Positions 1-11,942 of a DNA stretch of 64,000 nt are shown here, piece by piece. The DNA lies in assembly GCA_019671005.1 (NCBI GenBank), contig CM033719.1, forward strand, positions 22,184,750 through 22,248,749. The letters run 5' to 3'. The position numbers and the translations under genes were made by a program. The stretch is from Hibiscus mutabilis (lineage: Eukaryota > Streptophyta > Magnoliopsida > Malvales > Malvaceae). Below the pieces are notes generated by a model, which was not told the DNA's origin, searched no databases, and saw only the letters and a program-made list of their open reading frames with translations. How positions within the stretch are numbered: position 1 is the first letter of the stretch; every line of letters begins with the position of its first letter.

Positions 1-1247
1 GATCTAGCTAATCTATTACTCTTAGCAGGCCTACCTCTATTTGTAGTACCAGAAGCGGCTAACCTAATCTACCCTCGACCTCTCAGAGGTGTTCTGAATT
101 GATGCTTGTGACTGACTCTAAATGAATAAACCAGCAGGTGGATGCAGACAATTGTTTTAGGTGATGATCCTGGAAACAACATTTAAGACGCGCTCCTTTC
201 TTCCATTTGCACTCTTTATTATGTTTCTTATTAACGATATTACATATAGAAATATGGAGAGGAATTTTTAAACTACCCACGCTACCAGTCAGAACTGTTG
301 ATGCTGCAGGTCCCATACTCCGATAAATCTAATAAACAAACTCATTTTTAGGCCTCTTTCCAGACGAGTTGACAAACTTGGCTGAACAAATGTGTCTGAT
401 TGCTTCCTGGCTAGACCAACATTCTGAAGTTCATCCTCTCTCATGCGTGCCTCTATCCTCTCAACAATCTTAGCTTAACCATCCACCTCGCCGAACACCT
501 TATCATGATGTGTAGCAACTTCTCTCTGAGGCGGTAGACGAAAATCGTTCAAAAACCAATCACATTTTATCTTTTTCAGTCGTAACTAACCCATGAGCAT
601 ATTTGGCCAACATCCGAAACTCTATCTCATAATCATTTACTGACATATTGATCTACTTTAAGTTCATGAAATCATCACGGCACTTTGCTAGAAACTCAGC
701 TCTAACATATCGATCTTGAAAAGTCTGTCAGAAAAACTCTCATGTAAAACGACTAGGTAGAACAGTATCAACCACAGACTCCCACCAATTTTGTGCTTCA
801 CCCTCTAATAGTGATACAACGGCCCTCTATTTTTGACTGACTGGGTAATTCATCTCAACACACAATTATTGTAACTTCTTTAGCCAAAACTCTGCATCAG
901 CTAGATGTATACTGATTTTAACCTTAAATAATTTCATCATCACAGCTTTAAATTTTGTAGATATGGGTTTCCTTGGACCCTCTGATTGGCGAAAATGACT
1001 CATCAACTCACGGTTCACCGTGGCACTTTCCGGCTGAACTGTATCAGTGTCCTCAATATCAAGTGAGTCATCACTTCGAGTCTGATGTCCTCTCAATGGC
1101 TCGTTCTCATTATCCAATATCTCATTTTGATTTTTTTGTTAGATTAACAGAAGGCAGATGACCACCACCAGAAGCGGTGGTACGGCCTCGACCACGAACT
1201 CGACCAATCACAAAGCTAGCACTCCTACGTGTGGCATAATAGACCAT
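1..1247 (-). pseudogene. gag remnant, unit A
   Basis: Decayed nucleocapsid/capsid gene of a Ty3/gypsy element. A start at 1247 gives MVYYATRRSASFVIGRVRGR, a basic N-terminus, then early stops. The best open part (1117 to 866) contains FKAVMMKLFK and DAEFWLKKLQ. The last resembles the DPAEAEFWLE type motif found just ahead of the retrotransposon gag domain in many plant gypsy elements. Further on, around 840-640, the frame codes for an NWWE-like stretch and a TWE-F box of the same domain, broken by frameshifts. The tail at 316-83 keeps a cysteine/histidine-rich patch (KCCFQDHHLK) where the zinc knuckle should be, but the spacing is no longer CX2CX4HX4C. Not functional. Confidence 0.65.
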
Positions 1248-1454
1248 CTATAAAAAGGTAAGAGCCTAGAGTCAAATTCGGTACCGGAGTCTCGAATTTA
1301 AAATATGTACAAAGTAATTCAGTAAAAATCAACTAAAATCATAGTGATTTTTTTTGAAAATTCCCATTTACTCAAAATATTTCTAATGCATGAAAAGGTC
1401 AAAAATATTTTGAAACCAACTTTTGTGAGCATCACAGTCCGTGGGTTGAACTTA

Positions 1455-1466
1455 GCTCTGATACCA
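1455..1466 (-). other. Primer binding site, tRNA-Met type
   Basis: On the minus strand the bases read TGGTATCAGAGC, the standard plant primer binding site matching initiator tRNA-Met. It lies 5 bases inside the LTR end at 1472, which fixes the element's orientation as minus. Confidence 0.85.
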
Positions 1467-1471
1467 CTAAA

Positions 1472-2880
1472 TGTAATCCCTAAACCTGGCCCTAAAAAAA
1501 TAGGCCAAATCTAGAAAGTCGCGTTCGAAAACTTTCCCCTAAACTTTCACAAATCACAACACAGAACAAATCACGAAAGATGTAAAAATCTCATTTCAAA
1601 CAAGTATATAGCACAGTAAGAAAATCATACGTTTATAGCACAATAAGAGACACACCTTAGGCGGTCAAAAGTTCTATCATCGAAAAGGACGAGTGTCAGG
1701 CTCGATTCCAACTCCAAGCATAACCGAATCAGAACCTACAAGGTAAGAATCTTACATTTATAACTCTTATTAATACTAAGCTACTGACTAAAAACATAAT
1801 ACTAGTCTGGAAGCATATTGACGTGAAGACCGCGAAGGAGGTGGTAGTTCACAACGGTTCAGTTGAATAATTTGAGCAAGGTTGATCGGACAATTTAGGT
1901 GAGACATGAATTAGTAGTCAGAACAGTTTAGTTCGGAAAGTTTAGATCGGTTCACAAAACGACACAGTACGGATCAGGTACATGCACTAGTCAAGTCGAA
2001 TGATTCGAACACTAATAATAGGCAATATAATTTTATAAGAAATGTATCTCGAATAATTGTAACATTAGTTACGATAATTGAATATACAAATCTATATAAA
2101 TAAATCAAAACTTTAACAGCATCACCTTACAAACATATTTGTCAAAAGTAGTATAATACACATTAAAACAGTACCTTTATATATATGTTTAAAATTTGTA
2201 TCGGTATATAGATATATTTAATAATAATAATTAAAAAAAAGACAACAGATTATGATTAGAGACAAAACAAAAACTTATATTTGTTACCATACTGTTCACT
2301 AATTGAAAGAAGGGTACGCATAGATGATTTTATATTTACGAATCTCGGGTTGGACAGATTCGATGGTAGAAGAGTGAGCCACGATGGGAACTCATGGTCC
2401 ATGGATGGCTTGACGAATCGAATTAAAAGATGAGGTTCAAGGGTTACCGTGGGGTGCCGAAGTGAACTGTACTGGGAGAAGCCAACCTACGAATGCACAG
2501 ACGCGAGAAGAGGGAGCTATGTTGGTGCGGTAACGGCAACAAAGAAACAAGGAAAAAGAATAGGTTAAATAGGTGTAAATTCTCCAATATTTTGGCTAAA
2601 TTATTACATAAGTCCTTGACTTTTTAGGGTTCACGACGTAGGCACATAATTTCAACATGTTTACAAAACAAACAATAAATTTCTGATTTGACTTCAATGG
2701 CCACCAAATTGATTAAAAACACAATTTAATTCCTAAATACAATTAAAGTGCTAAACCAAATTCCCAAATCTTATGGTTTCAATTAGGGGTTACAAATATT
2801 TTCCCCAAATTCTAGGGTTCAAAATTAGGGATTTCAAAAAAATAGGGATTTTTGAATTGGGAAATTTTTGGGATGTTACA
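1472..2880 (-). mobile_element. LTR shared by units A and B (1409 bp)
   Basis: On the plus strand it begins TGTAATCCC and ends GGGATGTTACA, giving the TG...CA ends of an LTR. It is flanked by the primer site on the low side and a purine tract on the high side. It aligns through most of its length with 15003-17529 but lacks about 1.1 kb present there (15075-16185). It includes AT-rich stretches near 2030-2280, and no reading frame of note. Confidence 0.8.
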
Positions 2881-2896
2881 ACTCTCCCTCCCTTAA
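2881..2896 (-). other. Polypurine tract of unit B
   Basis: On the minus strand the bases just ahead of the LTR read AAGGGAGGGAGAGT, preceded by a GAGGACGAAAT motif. This is the usual 3' end of the internal region in plant Ty3/gypsy elements and primes plus-strand synthesis. Confidence 0.75.
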
Positions 2897-3325
2897 AATA
2901 AATTTCGTCCTCGAAATTCATAAACTTAGGAACAAATCTCAAAACTAGCACTCACATATACTTTATCATTCTGAATTCATAATCCATCAAACCAAAGATA
3001 CGAATTGGATACCTCAAAAAGTACCTACTATGTCCTCAGATGCATTCTCCTAACCATCACGAGCTTCGGTCGGACTCATTAAACATGATCGTATAAACTC
3101 GAATCTAGCTAATCTATTACTCTGAGCAGTCCTACCTCTATTAGTAGTACCAGAAGCGGTTGACCTAATCTACCCTCGACCTCCCAAGGTGTTCTGAATC
3201 GATGCTTGAGACTGACTCTTAATGAATGAACCAGCAGGTGGACGCATACAATATTTTTAGGTGATGATCTTGGAAACCACATTTAGGACGCGCTCCTTTC
3301 TTCCATTTGCACTCTCTATTATGTT
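2897..3325 (-). other. 3' internal end of unit B and start of its gag tail
   Basis: The first part (2897-3097) has no open frame and looks like a 3' untranslated region. From 3098 the sequence repeats the window's first 230 bases, the C-terminal gag region. Continuity resumes at 13753 after the inserted block. ATGTT at 3321-3325 is the left copy of the target duplication. Confidence 0.6.
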
Positions 3326-6300
3326 TGTAATACCCCAAAATTTACTAAGTTGATTAAGCGTCATTTAGCACTAAGATAATAGCTTAAAAGCTAACTTAGT
3401 GACTAAAATGAAAAAAATGCGAAAGTTAGGATTTCTTTAATTATGGATTTTGGAAAGAAAATTTCTAAGGTTTAAAGGTCTCATGTGATAGATAGTGAAT
3501 TCCAAAGAAAATTGGAATGGGAATTGAAGTTTAAAAAGGTAGTGACCAAAATGTAAATTTTGAAAATTTTATAGCTAAAGTATAAACTTTGGAAAAGTGT
3601 AGGGACTAAAGTTGTAATTTCCCAAAATCTAAGGGTTTTTATTTCATAAATAAATAGATCACCTAAGGGTGTGAATCGAATGCGGAATTATTCATTCGAT
3701 CTGATACTTCGATTATTGGGAAAATCACAGTTAAAGTTTAAGTGGAATTCAGATACTCGGATCGAACTAGAAAATTTTGAAATTTTGCAATATGATAGAG
3801 AAAGGTTATAAAAGTCATTTTAAAGTGTTGGAAATATTTTTAGTTTGATTCAAGATAAATCCTACGGTTTATTTCTGAGTAAATGATTATTTATCGATAT
3901 ATTGGATCAAATGGAAATTTTGGAGGCTGATCCAAAAGCTATGGAAAGGTAATAAAATGTTATTTTATGAATATTTTATTATGTTTGGTTGAATTCAAAC
4001 TAGATTTAGTTATATTTTAATGGAATGATAATTTGGAAACAAACTAGTAAATAAAGACAAGTTGGAGGGCAAATTGGTCATTTGGCCCCAATGACAATTT
4101 TGAAATATTTAAAAAGTTATAAGGGAAATTTTGGAAGGAGAAAATGGAAGATTAAATCTTGGCCCTTAATTGATGATAAAATCAATCTCAACTATTGGAT
4201 AAAAAGGGCAAAATCGTAATTTCACTATTAAATGAATTTAATATTCATTTAATAGATATATGTGTAAAATAATGGTGAAAAGATGAAGATTTTGTTCATC
4301 TTTTCCAGCAACAAACGTGAGGGCTAGGGAAAGAAAGAGAAAAAATTTTCCAAGCCCGATTCAAGCTCTGAAACTCGGTTTTCAGGTAATTTCTTCAACT
4401 ACAAAGTTGTTCTACTCTTCAAGCTCTATCTTTTGATATCAATAATTCATGGAATCCATGATTGATTGATGAGAATTTACATGAGAAAGAAATTAGGGTT
4501 TATGGATCAAATTGAGGGTTTTGAGATTTTATGATTCCATGATTGAATTTAAGTTGAAATCAAGCTAGTATGATGTTAAAATCATAATATTGAGTTGGGA
4601 TTTAAGTTTTACATGTTTTGATTTCTATGAAGATGATTAGGGTTTATGGATTCAAGTTTAATTTAGGGGTTGTGATGTTGAAATAATGATCTAGTAAGCT
4701 TGAATTGTTGTCTGGAAGTAAAACCCTAAGTTAAATTGTGTAGGGACCATTTCAAAAAATTGAAAAGTTGAAGTACGAAATCTGAATTTTTAGAATTTGG
4801 AGTGTATTTGTGTTATTAATGATGTTAGAGATAAGAAAATGAAGTTAGAATGCCAAATTGATGTTGAATTGAATTAGTGACCATTTTGACAATTTGTTAA
4901 AGTTAAGTGACCAAATCGAAATTGAAGTTTTGTATGGGGGTTAAATCTGATTTTTAGTTGTAATAATGGAATTAAGGTAGTAATGTTGAATTGAGGACCA
5001 AATTGCAAAGGTAAGAAGCTTGAATCCTTATCTTTGCATTTTAGTGACTATTTCGGTAAAGAAGGAAAATTAAGGAAAATTATTGTGAATAATTATTTGG
5101 AGAAGAATGTGATGAGTTGGTGGTTTAAAGCTAGTGATTGGACTAAATTGAAAAGTATAAAAGTAAGGAGAAGTTAGTATAAAAGTTGAAGTTGTTTATG
5201 GAAATTGTGTAGAAAAACTGGTTTATGGCAGTAACTTTGAAAATTCACCATAAATTATACAAAAATAGTTAGATGGTGAATTTTATACCGATGTAAATAC
5301 TTGTTCATCTAGTTTCGTGTCCAACAAACGGAATCTGATTTCGAGTTTCGACTCAAAAGATATGAATTTTTAAGTGACGAAAGGTCAGAACACCAGTTTG
5401 TTCAGAATTTCAGCACTGTAACTGGGTTTGAAAATTCGCCATAAATCGTACAAGTTGAATTTGGGATATTAATTTATATGGTTGAAAAGCTTATCAAATC
5501 TAATTTCTTGCAGAACAAATGGAGTCGAATTTCGAGTTATAGATTATTTTATAGAAATATTTCTTTGGCGGTACTGCAAACTGTCAGAAAATGAGAATTG
5601 ATACACTTTGTATATAAGGTTGATTAGTAAGCTTGAAAGGGGTTAATGGAAGTTCAAAGTGGTTACTAAGGACCATAATGAATTTTTGAACAATACAAGG
5701 AAGAAAGGAAAACGTTTGGAGATTTTGTATTCGAATGATTATTTTGGACAATATGTCTAAGATATTGTTAGATTGGGATCTAACAAATATTTTACTTATT
5801 TGAATTATGAAGTTAAGTTCGAATCAAGGAAGATTCGAGGTACAATGAAGGAAAGGATCAAAGAGGACTTGGTGAGGAATACTAATAAATGGCCCAGATG
5901 AGTGCAATGCATACATAACATTATACATGGATGTTTCATACATCACCGGTAGGACTTGCGATGAGTCTACCTGGTTTATATATTGTCATGATATTTATGT
6001 CATTGATCATATATTTGACATATTTATGTCAAATGTTGAAAATAAATGCATTGATCACTAGTTATTGATGATGGTATAATATGAATGTTATTTCGGCTAT
6101 GAACTGTTAAATGTTGATATATATTGATATATGTTGCCATTGATGACTTAAATGATGAAATAAAGCCCAATGTATGGTATAGAGGTTCGATGGTATAGTT
6201 GGATATCCATAGGGTCATTAACAGCTGTATAAATATTCTAAGTACTTCAGGTAAAGTGAAAATATTATAAATACTCATTGAGGAGTATACTCATACATGG

Positions 6301-6630
6301 TTTGAGTATACGGACTTACTACGGGTGCTAAACACTTCGGTGTAATTTCATAAAAACTCAATAAGGGATATATTGTATACTCCGGTAAGTATACAGAAGC
6401 ACTTCGGTGCTAAGCACTCCAGGTAGAGTGCAAATAATATACATACTCAAGAAAGGTTGGGTATGTGGGGTGACTCGTGTACATAGAATCTCTTAATTCG
6501 ATACCTTAGGCTAAATAAATTGAAAGAATCAAAATGAAACAGGAAGATAAGCTTGAAAGCTTGTAGATAGAAATGGGAAAAAGGTATTGGTAAGCATCGA
6601 AAGCATACAGATGGAAGATAAGCTTGAAAG

Positions 6631-7925
6631 TGTAGCGATGTTTTTTTCTCGCTAAAAAAAGATGTGTGTTTTTATTTTGTTTGGAAAATATTGAATTCCG
6701 CGTGAGATTTTTATAAAACCCGCATTTTATTTAAAATTGGAGTCGCCACCGGCCACTCAAGGTGGACCGAACACCGTAGAAAACCAGAGATTTTGAAATA
6801 TCGGGTTCGGGAGTCGGTTACGGATGGGGAAGGATTAGCACCCCCACACCGCCCAAAATTGGTACTTTAATAATTACCGCTTTATTAATATTAGACTTTC
6901 CGGATTAAAGTGATAATTAAATTAAAATTTGGTTATATGTGCGAGTAAATTTTAAAGACCCCGTTATTCGAGAGTAAACGCCCAACCACTATCACTACGC
7001 CTGATACTGGCCCCGTTTACGCTCGAATAAAAGGGCACCGCATTGACAAATTATATGTTCGTTATGCAAACTTAAAAAAACATGGCAAATATAAATAAAT
7101 ACATTGCGATAAAAATATAAATAAATACTAACATAATAAAATACTAATATAACATAAATAAGATACTAATCTAAAACATACATACATAACTATTAATTTA
7201 ACACATAAATAAAAACATATCTAACATAAATAAAATACTAATCTAAAACATACATACATAAATATTAATCTAACTTATAAAAACAAATCTAACATAAATA
7301 AAATATTAATATAAAACATACATACATAAATATTAATCTAACTTATAAATAAAAATATATCTAACATAAATAAAATATTAATATAAAACATGAATTTAAA
7401 GCATACTAATCTAAAACATAGATAAACATAAAATTAAAAACACAATTTTAAACTAACTACTACTTCATTAAAGTATAAAAATTACAACATAAATAAAAAG
7501 GAAAGAAAATATACCTAACTAGGAGTTCGAATGACGAACCCCGACTGGACCCCACCGAGATCTACCACGACCTTTCCAAAAAATTAACTAGATCGGACCC
7601 AAAATAGGACTCCGATCGAACCGGTTAGGACCGAGGGGACTACCCCTTGGCCCTGGGGTAGCCGAGAGCACTGCTCTCTTATTGGCCACCCCACCGATTC
7701 AAATTGCTTTGCTGCCTCAATTCCAATTTTCAATTGCCCCCCACCCCATACCTTTATATAGGCAATGGGGTGTTTAAAGGGGTGACGTGGACCACCCACA
7801 ACCACATAAATTCCCTTTTTTTAAAAATATATATATTTTTTATTTTTTATTAATTTTATATTAATAATATTACTATTACAACAATACTAAAAATACTAAA
7901 ACCCGAACAAAAATGAGTGATTACA
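6631..7925 (-). mobile_element. 3' LTR of the non-autonomous element (1295 bp)
   Basis: Starts TGTAGCGATG and ends GAGTGATTACA on the plus strand. It holds a block at about 6735-6870 (GGAGTCGCCACC, GGGTTCGGGAGTCGGTTACG, GGATTAGCACCCCCAC) that recurs in the LTRs at 44667 and 55194 and in a fragment near 36520-36600. It marks the U5 end of this LTR group. The middle (7075-7500) is AT-rich with repeated CATACATA and AACATAAATA runs. Confidence 0.88.
7753..7760 (-). promoter_or_regulatory. LTR TATA box, 3' LTR copy
   Basis: The minus strand reads TATATAAAGG about 165 bases into the LTR from its U3 end, a plausible core promoter. The other LTR has TATATAAAGG at 13074-13082. U3 would be short and R/U5 long. 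Confidence 0.55.
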
Positions 7926-7938
7926 GTTGCCCCTCTTT
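7926..7938 (-). other. Polypurine tract of the non-autonomous element
   Basis: On the minus strand AAAGAGGGGCAAC directly precedes the LTR. A near-identical GGAGGGGCAAC precedes the LTR ending at 46660, linking the two as one group. Confidence 0.7.
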
Positions 7939-8179
7939 GCTTGTTCTTGTGAAACGAGAACAAAGCAAAGATCAAAAGCACTCATTTTTGTCTTATCTGG
8001 CTGAACTTCTCTCCTTTTGACGCGTGTCTTCCTTTTTTGGTAGATCTTCTTTCTTTTCGGCGTAGGTCTTTTTCTTGTCTTGATTGATCTATCTTGTCAC
8101 TTTAGGGAAGCAAAGCCTTCAAAATAGGGGTTGTTTGTTGGGGAAGCCAAACCGAGTTCCACTTGCTACATTATTCATA

Positions 8180-8830
8180 ATAAGCTAATACCTAAAGAGA
8201 GTTCGACCCAGCTGCAATACCGACGAAGAGACAGGGTCTACAAAATTCGATCCAGCTGCAACACTGACGAGGAGGCAAGACCGATGGATGAAAGTTATGA
8301 TGTCTGATCCAGCTACAACTCTGACGAAGAGGCAGAATCAGACAACTTTTCTCTTTTTTCTCTTTTTTTTGTTTTTTTTCTCTACTTTTGTTTCTTTTTC
8401 ATTTTTCATTTTTCTCTTCTTTTTTCCTCTTTTTTTTTTTCTTTTTTTTCGATTTTTTCTTACAACATTGCTAAAACTTGAAAGTTGGTGAATTTTGACC
8501 AAGCAACAACACCGACGAAGAGGCATGGTCTAAAGTTAGTAATGTTGATCCAGCTACAACACCGACAAAGAGGCAGGATCAAGAGTTAGTGAATTTGGTC
8601 TAGCTACAACACCGACGAAGAGGCAAGACCGAAAGTTAGTGATTTAGGTTCAGCTATAACACTGACGAAGAGGCAGAACCGAAAGTTAGATTTGACCAAG
8701 CTACAACACCGACGAAGAGGAAAAGTCTGAAGATTTGATCCAGCTACGACACCGACGAAGAGGCATGATCGGATAGTTGTTCTTTTTTGTGATCAAGCTA
8801 CGACTCTGACGAAGAGGCATGATCAGAATT
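8180..8830. repeat. Tandem array, 42-58 bp units
   Basis: Degenerate repeats around the core CAGCTACAACACCGACGAAG, followed by AGGCAGGATC. The GACGAAGAGG core is at about 8221, 8262, 8320, 8511, 8563, 8617, 8667, 8709, 8753 and 8803. Spacing is uneven (42-58, with one gap filled by a pyrimidine tract). The unit length keeps no reading frame. It sits next to the 3' LTR of the element. Confidence 0.8.
8343..8475. repeat. Polypyrimidine tract 1
   Basis: Almost pure T/C run; on the element's sense (minus) strand it is purine-only. It interrupts the 42-58 bp array. Low-complexity open frames here are not genes. Confidence 0.85.
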
Positions 8831-8844
8831 TGGTTGAAAGCTCA

Positions 8845-8985
8845 TTTTTTTCATTTTCATTTTCTTTTTTTCCTTTTTCTTTTTTTTTCTATTTTTCTTT
8901 GATTTTTTTCTTTGATTTTTTTCTTCTTTTTTTTTCTATTTTTCTTTGATTTTTCTTCTTTTTTTCTTTTTTTGATTTGTTTTCT
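8845..8985. repeat. Polypyrimidine tract 2
   Basis: Second T/C run with TTTGATTTTTTTC-type repeats, dividing the short-unit array from the 101-bp array. Purine-only on the element's sense strand. Confidence 0.85.
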
Positions 8986-9057
8986 AGCTACAACATTAAT
9001 AAAGAAAACTTGAAAATCAGTAAAGTTGGATCTATCAACGGAGAAACAGAAATATTA

Positions 9058-10270
9058 ACTGGAACCCTACTACACCATCAGCGGATAAGTAGGACAACAA
9101 GAATCGGGACCTAGCCACTCCATCACGGAGGATCGGATCGGATAATGACGACACGAACCGCTACACCATCAGCGGAGAGCAGGATCTGAGGGCGACAGGA
9201 GCTTGGACCCGGCCACTCCATCAGCGGAGGACTGGATTGGACAATGACGACCTGGAACCGGCTACACCATCAGCGGAGAGTAGGATCTGAGGGCGACGGG
9301 AGCTTGGACCCGGCCACTCCATCAGCGGAGGACTGAATTGGACAATGACGACTTGGAACCGGCTACACCATCAACGGAGAGCATGATCTGAGGGCGACGA
9401 GAGCTTGGACCCGGTCACTCCATCAGCGGAGGACTGGATTGGACAATAATGACCTGGAACCGGCTACACCATCAGTAGAGAGCAGGATCTGAGGGCGACG
9501 GGAGCTTAGACCCGGCCACTCCATTAGCGGAGGACCGGATTACACAATGACGACCTGGAACCGGCTACACCATCAGCGGTGAGCAGGATCTGAGGGCGAC
9601 GGGAGCTTGGACCCGGCCACTCCATCAGCGGAGGACTGGATTGGACAATGACGATCTGGAACCGGCTACACCATCAGCGAAGAGCAGGATCTGAGGGCGA
9701 CGTGAGCTTGGACCCGGCCACTCCATCAGCGGAGGACCGGATTGGATAATGACAACCTGGAACCGGCTACAGCATCATCGGAGAGCAGGATCTGAGGATG
9801 ACGACAACTTAGACCCGACCACTCCATTAGCGGAGAACCGGAGTGGACAATGACAACCTAGAACCGGCTACACCATCAGCGGAGAGCAGGATCTAAGGAC
9901 GACGGGAGTTTGGACCCAGCCACTCCATCAGCGGAGGACCGGATTGGACAATGACGACCTGGAACCGGCTACACCATCAACGGAGAGCAGGATCTGAGGA
10001 CGACGGGAGCTTGGACCCAGCCACTCCATCAGCGGAGAGACTAGATCGGGTAATGACGACCAATAATCGGCTACACCATCAGAAGAGAGCAAGATCTGAG
10101 GACGACGACTGCTTGGACCCGGCCACTCCATCAGCAGAGGACTGGTTCGGATAATGACGACCTGGAACCGGCTACACCATCAGCGGAGTGCAGGATCCGG
10201 ATGGAAAATTTGATCTGCAACACCACCGACGGAGGCAAGATCTGGATAGGATTTGATCTGCTACACCACA
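9058..10270. repeat. 101-bp tandem array, about 11-12 copies
   Basis: The marker CCGGCTACACCATCAGCGGA begins at 9258, 9359, 9460, 9561, 9662, 9763, 9864 and 9965, an exact 101-bp period. Spacing of 102 and 101 follows (10067, 10168), and 100 precedes (9158). Each unit has two CCATCAGCGGA half-sites (CTACACCATC... and CCACTCCATC...), so it arose from a shorter duplicated motif. The unit is much richer in G+C than its surroundings. 101 is not a multiple of three, so it is not a repeated protein. Confidence 0.92.
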
Positions 10271-11439
10271 CCACTGACGGAGGCATGATTTGCAAGATGT
10301 GGAATTGTTGTGCTATTGACAGTGAGACTATGTCTAGAAAAATTTGCCCTGCTTCTGTCGGCAGAGGGTAAGATCTGGAATGTTGGCGTCCGTCACACCA
10401 TCGTTGGAGGAATCAAATCCTACAAAGGAAAAAAGTATTTGTCAAAGATTTTGTTATTGATACCTTTTATTTTGGGTGTTTCCATCTTCTTCGTGTTTGG
10501 CCTCCTTCAAGACTAGGGTTGGCCTTCTTGTCATTGCCCCCATGTTGACGATACTCGGTCTTTTTCCTAAACCTGTTATGTACAAGCAAGATTGCATGAA
10601 TGTATCTAATGCATGTGTCTACCCTAAATGCATGGTGACTTTGGTGTATGCACTTAATCTAGATGTATGACGTTTGCAAGATGAATGCAACTACATGCAT
10701 GAATGTGGCATGATTTTTCGATCCTCAATGAGATGCCCTTGACTCCTCACTGGACCCGTCAGGATCTTGGTCTTTTGTATGTGACGGTGCCCCAACCTCC
10801 TTCGGCTTCGAACATCTTTGGACTCATTTTCATTAGGGTGTATGCCCCAAAATTTTGTTCGTTTTATGCCATTGTCTAAGAATATTCTTGTAGCAAATTT
10901 GAAACTCTGGTGCACATTTTGTTTCCCCCTAAGTTGGGTTTATAAATTGTGTTGGTTCATGACAGTTCATTATTATTATTATTTTGGATTGAGTGCAATT
11001 TTACATACTGTGGTCAATGTAGACATTTCAGGGGTGCAAGGGTTTGACTTGACAATGAAGGGTGGACCTTGGCAAAGAATGCCCCCGGACTGAGGCTTTG
11101 TTAGAGGCATAATGTTTGTAAAAGATATGGATGGTGCTTTTGGACATGCCCCAAGATCAGGCTCTTGTAGAGGTGCTAGATCGACCATCTTCGTTGTATT
11201 TAATGGGGCAACCCGAGGATTAGTTTTATTATTCTGAAAATGAATGCATGCAAAATGTGTCCTAAATCGATGCAATGCAAAATTAAGATTGTGATGATGT
11301 TGTGCAATGATGCAGGTGAAATCAATGCGATGAGAATAAAATGAAACGAGTTAGTACCAAATAAAACGATTAAATAAAACAAATGAAAATTAGAGTAATA
11401 AAAAATTGTACATAAACAAGAAATAAGGCACCAGAGCCT
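10271..11439. other. Unassigned internal DNA of the non-autonomous element
   Basis: No recognisable protein. Short open frames occur on both strands but show no domain and no codon structure. The stretch lies between the repeat arrays and the conserved leader. Around 11260-11400 it becomes A/T-rich with ATGAAA and GCAATG repeats. Confidence 0.6.
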
Positions 11440-11942
11440 AAATAGGGTGACCACTAATCGGGCAAAGTTTCACATGGCTCTAAAGGGTTGGCTCCTACGG
11501 CTCACTATATGCAGTTTTGGTGCTAAGAGGTACCCGAATTGTCCTTGTTGTCCTCTACTAAGAGTAGCAAGGCCCCCGGTCATCAACCATTATAGGCTCC
11601 TTTCAACCGGGTTCAACTCAGGGGGACCCATTCGCTTATACCCATACGAAGGAACGATATCCTCACGAAAGTATAAGGTACTCGAGCCCCGAAGGTACTT
11701 GCTAGGCCCGTACAGGAGAACAATATCTCCACGAAAGCATTAGCGTTTTCCCCCCACTTAAAAAAACGGGTTTATATGCCATTTTTTAAATGCGTTAAAA
11801 TAAACGCGCAATTGTAACCGAATGTTAATTTAATAGTCACTTTAATCCGGAATTTCCAATATTAATAGAGCGGTAATTATTTGAAAAGCTTGGCTCTCAT
11901 TTGTTTTTGAAAAACAAAAATATCCCCAGCGGAGTCGCCATC
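11440..11942 (-). other. Conserved Ogre-like leader with primer site
   Basis: On the minus strand, TGGCGACTCCGCTGGGGAT (11940 down to 11922) is the primer binding site. It lies two bases from the LTR, the same spacing as at 58139-58140, and this site type is known from Ogre elements (tRNA-Arg, from memory). The following 500 bases match 58160-58560 closely, including a duplicated GATATCGTTC block. On the opposite strand (11447-11743) an open frame of 98 codons is shared with that copy. See the findings. Confidence 0.82.

Noticed and set aside
7584..7805. 73-codon frame repeated at 12905-13126
   Set aside because: Lies in the LTR pair and is antisense or promoter-proximal to the TATA box; the repeat is explained by LTR identity, no domain seen.
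8288..8526. Open frames of 62-67 codons on both strands
   Set aside because: They consist of F/L or K/R runs produced by the polypyrimidine tract; low complexity, not genes.
9928..10154. Open frames in both strands with repeated peptide
   Set aside because: They fall inside the 101-bp array; the unit is not a multiple of three, so the frame cannot persist across repeats.
9058..10270. Regular repeat that could suggest a CRISPR array
   Set aside because: Units are contiguous near-identical 101-bp copies without unique spacers, in a plant retroelement.
10976..11275. Overlapping frames of 84-98 codons on both strands
   Set aside because: Both strands are open over the same bases and no family is recognised; probably chance in moderately GC-rich DNA.
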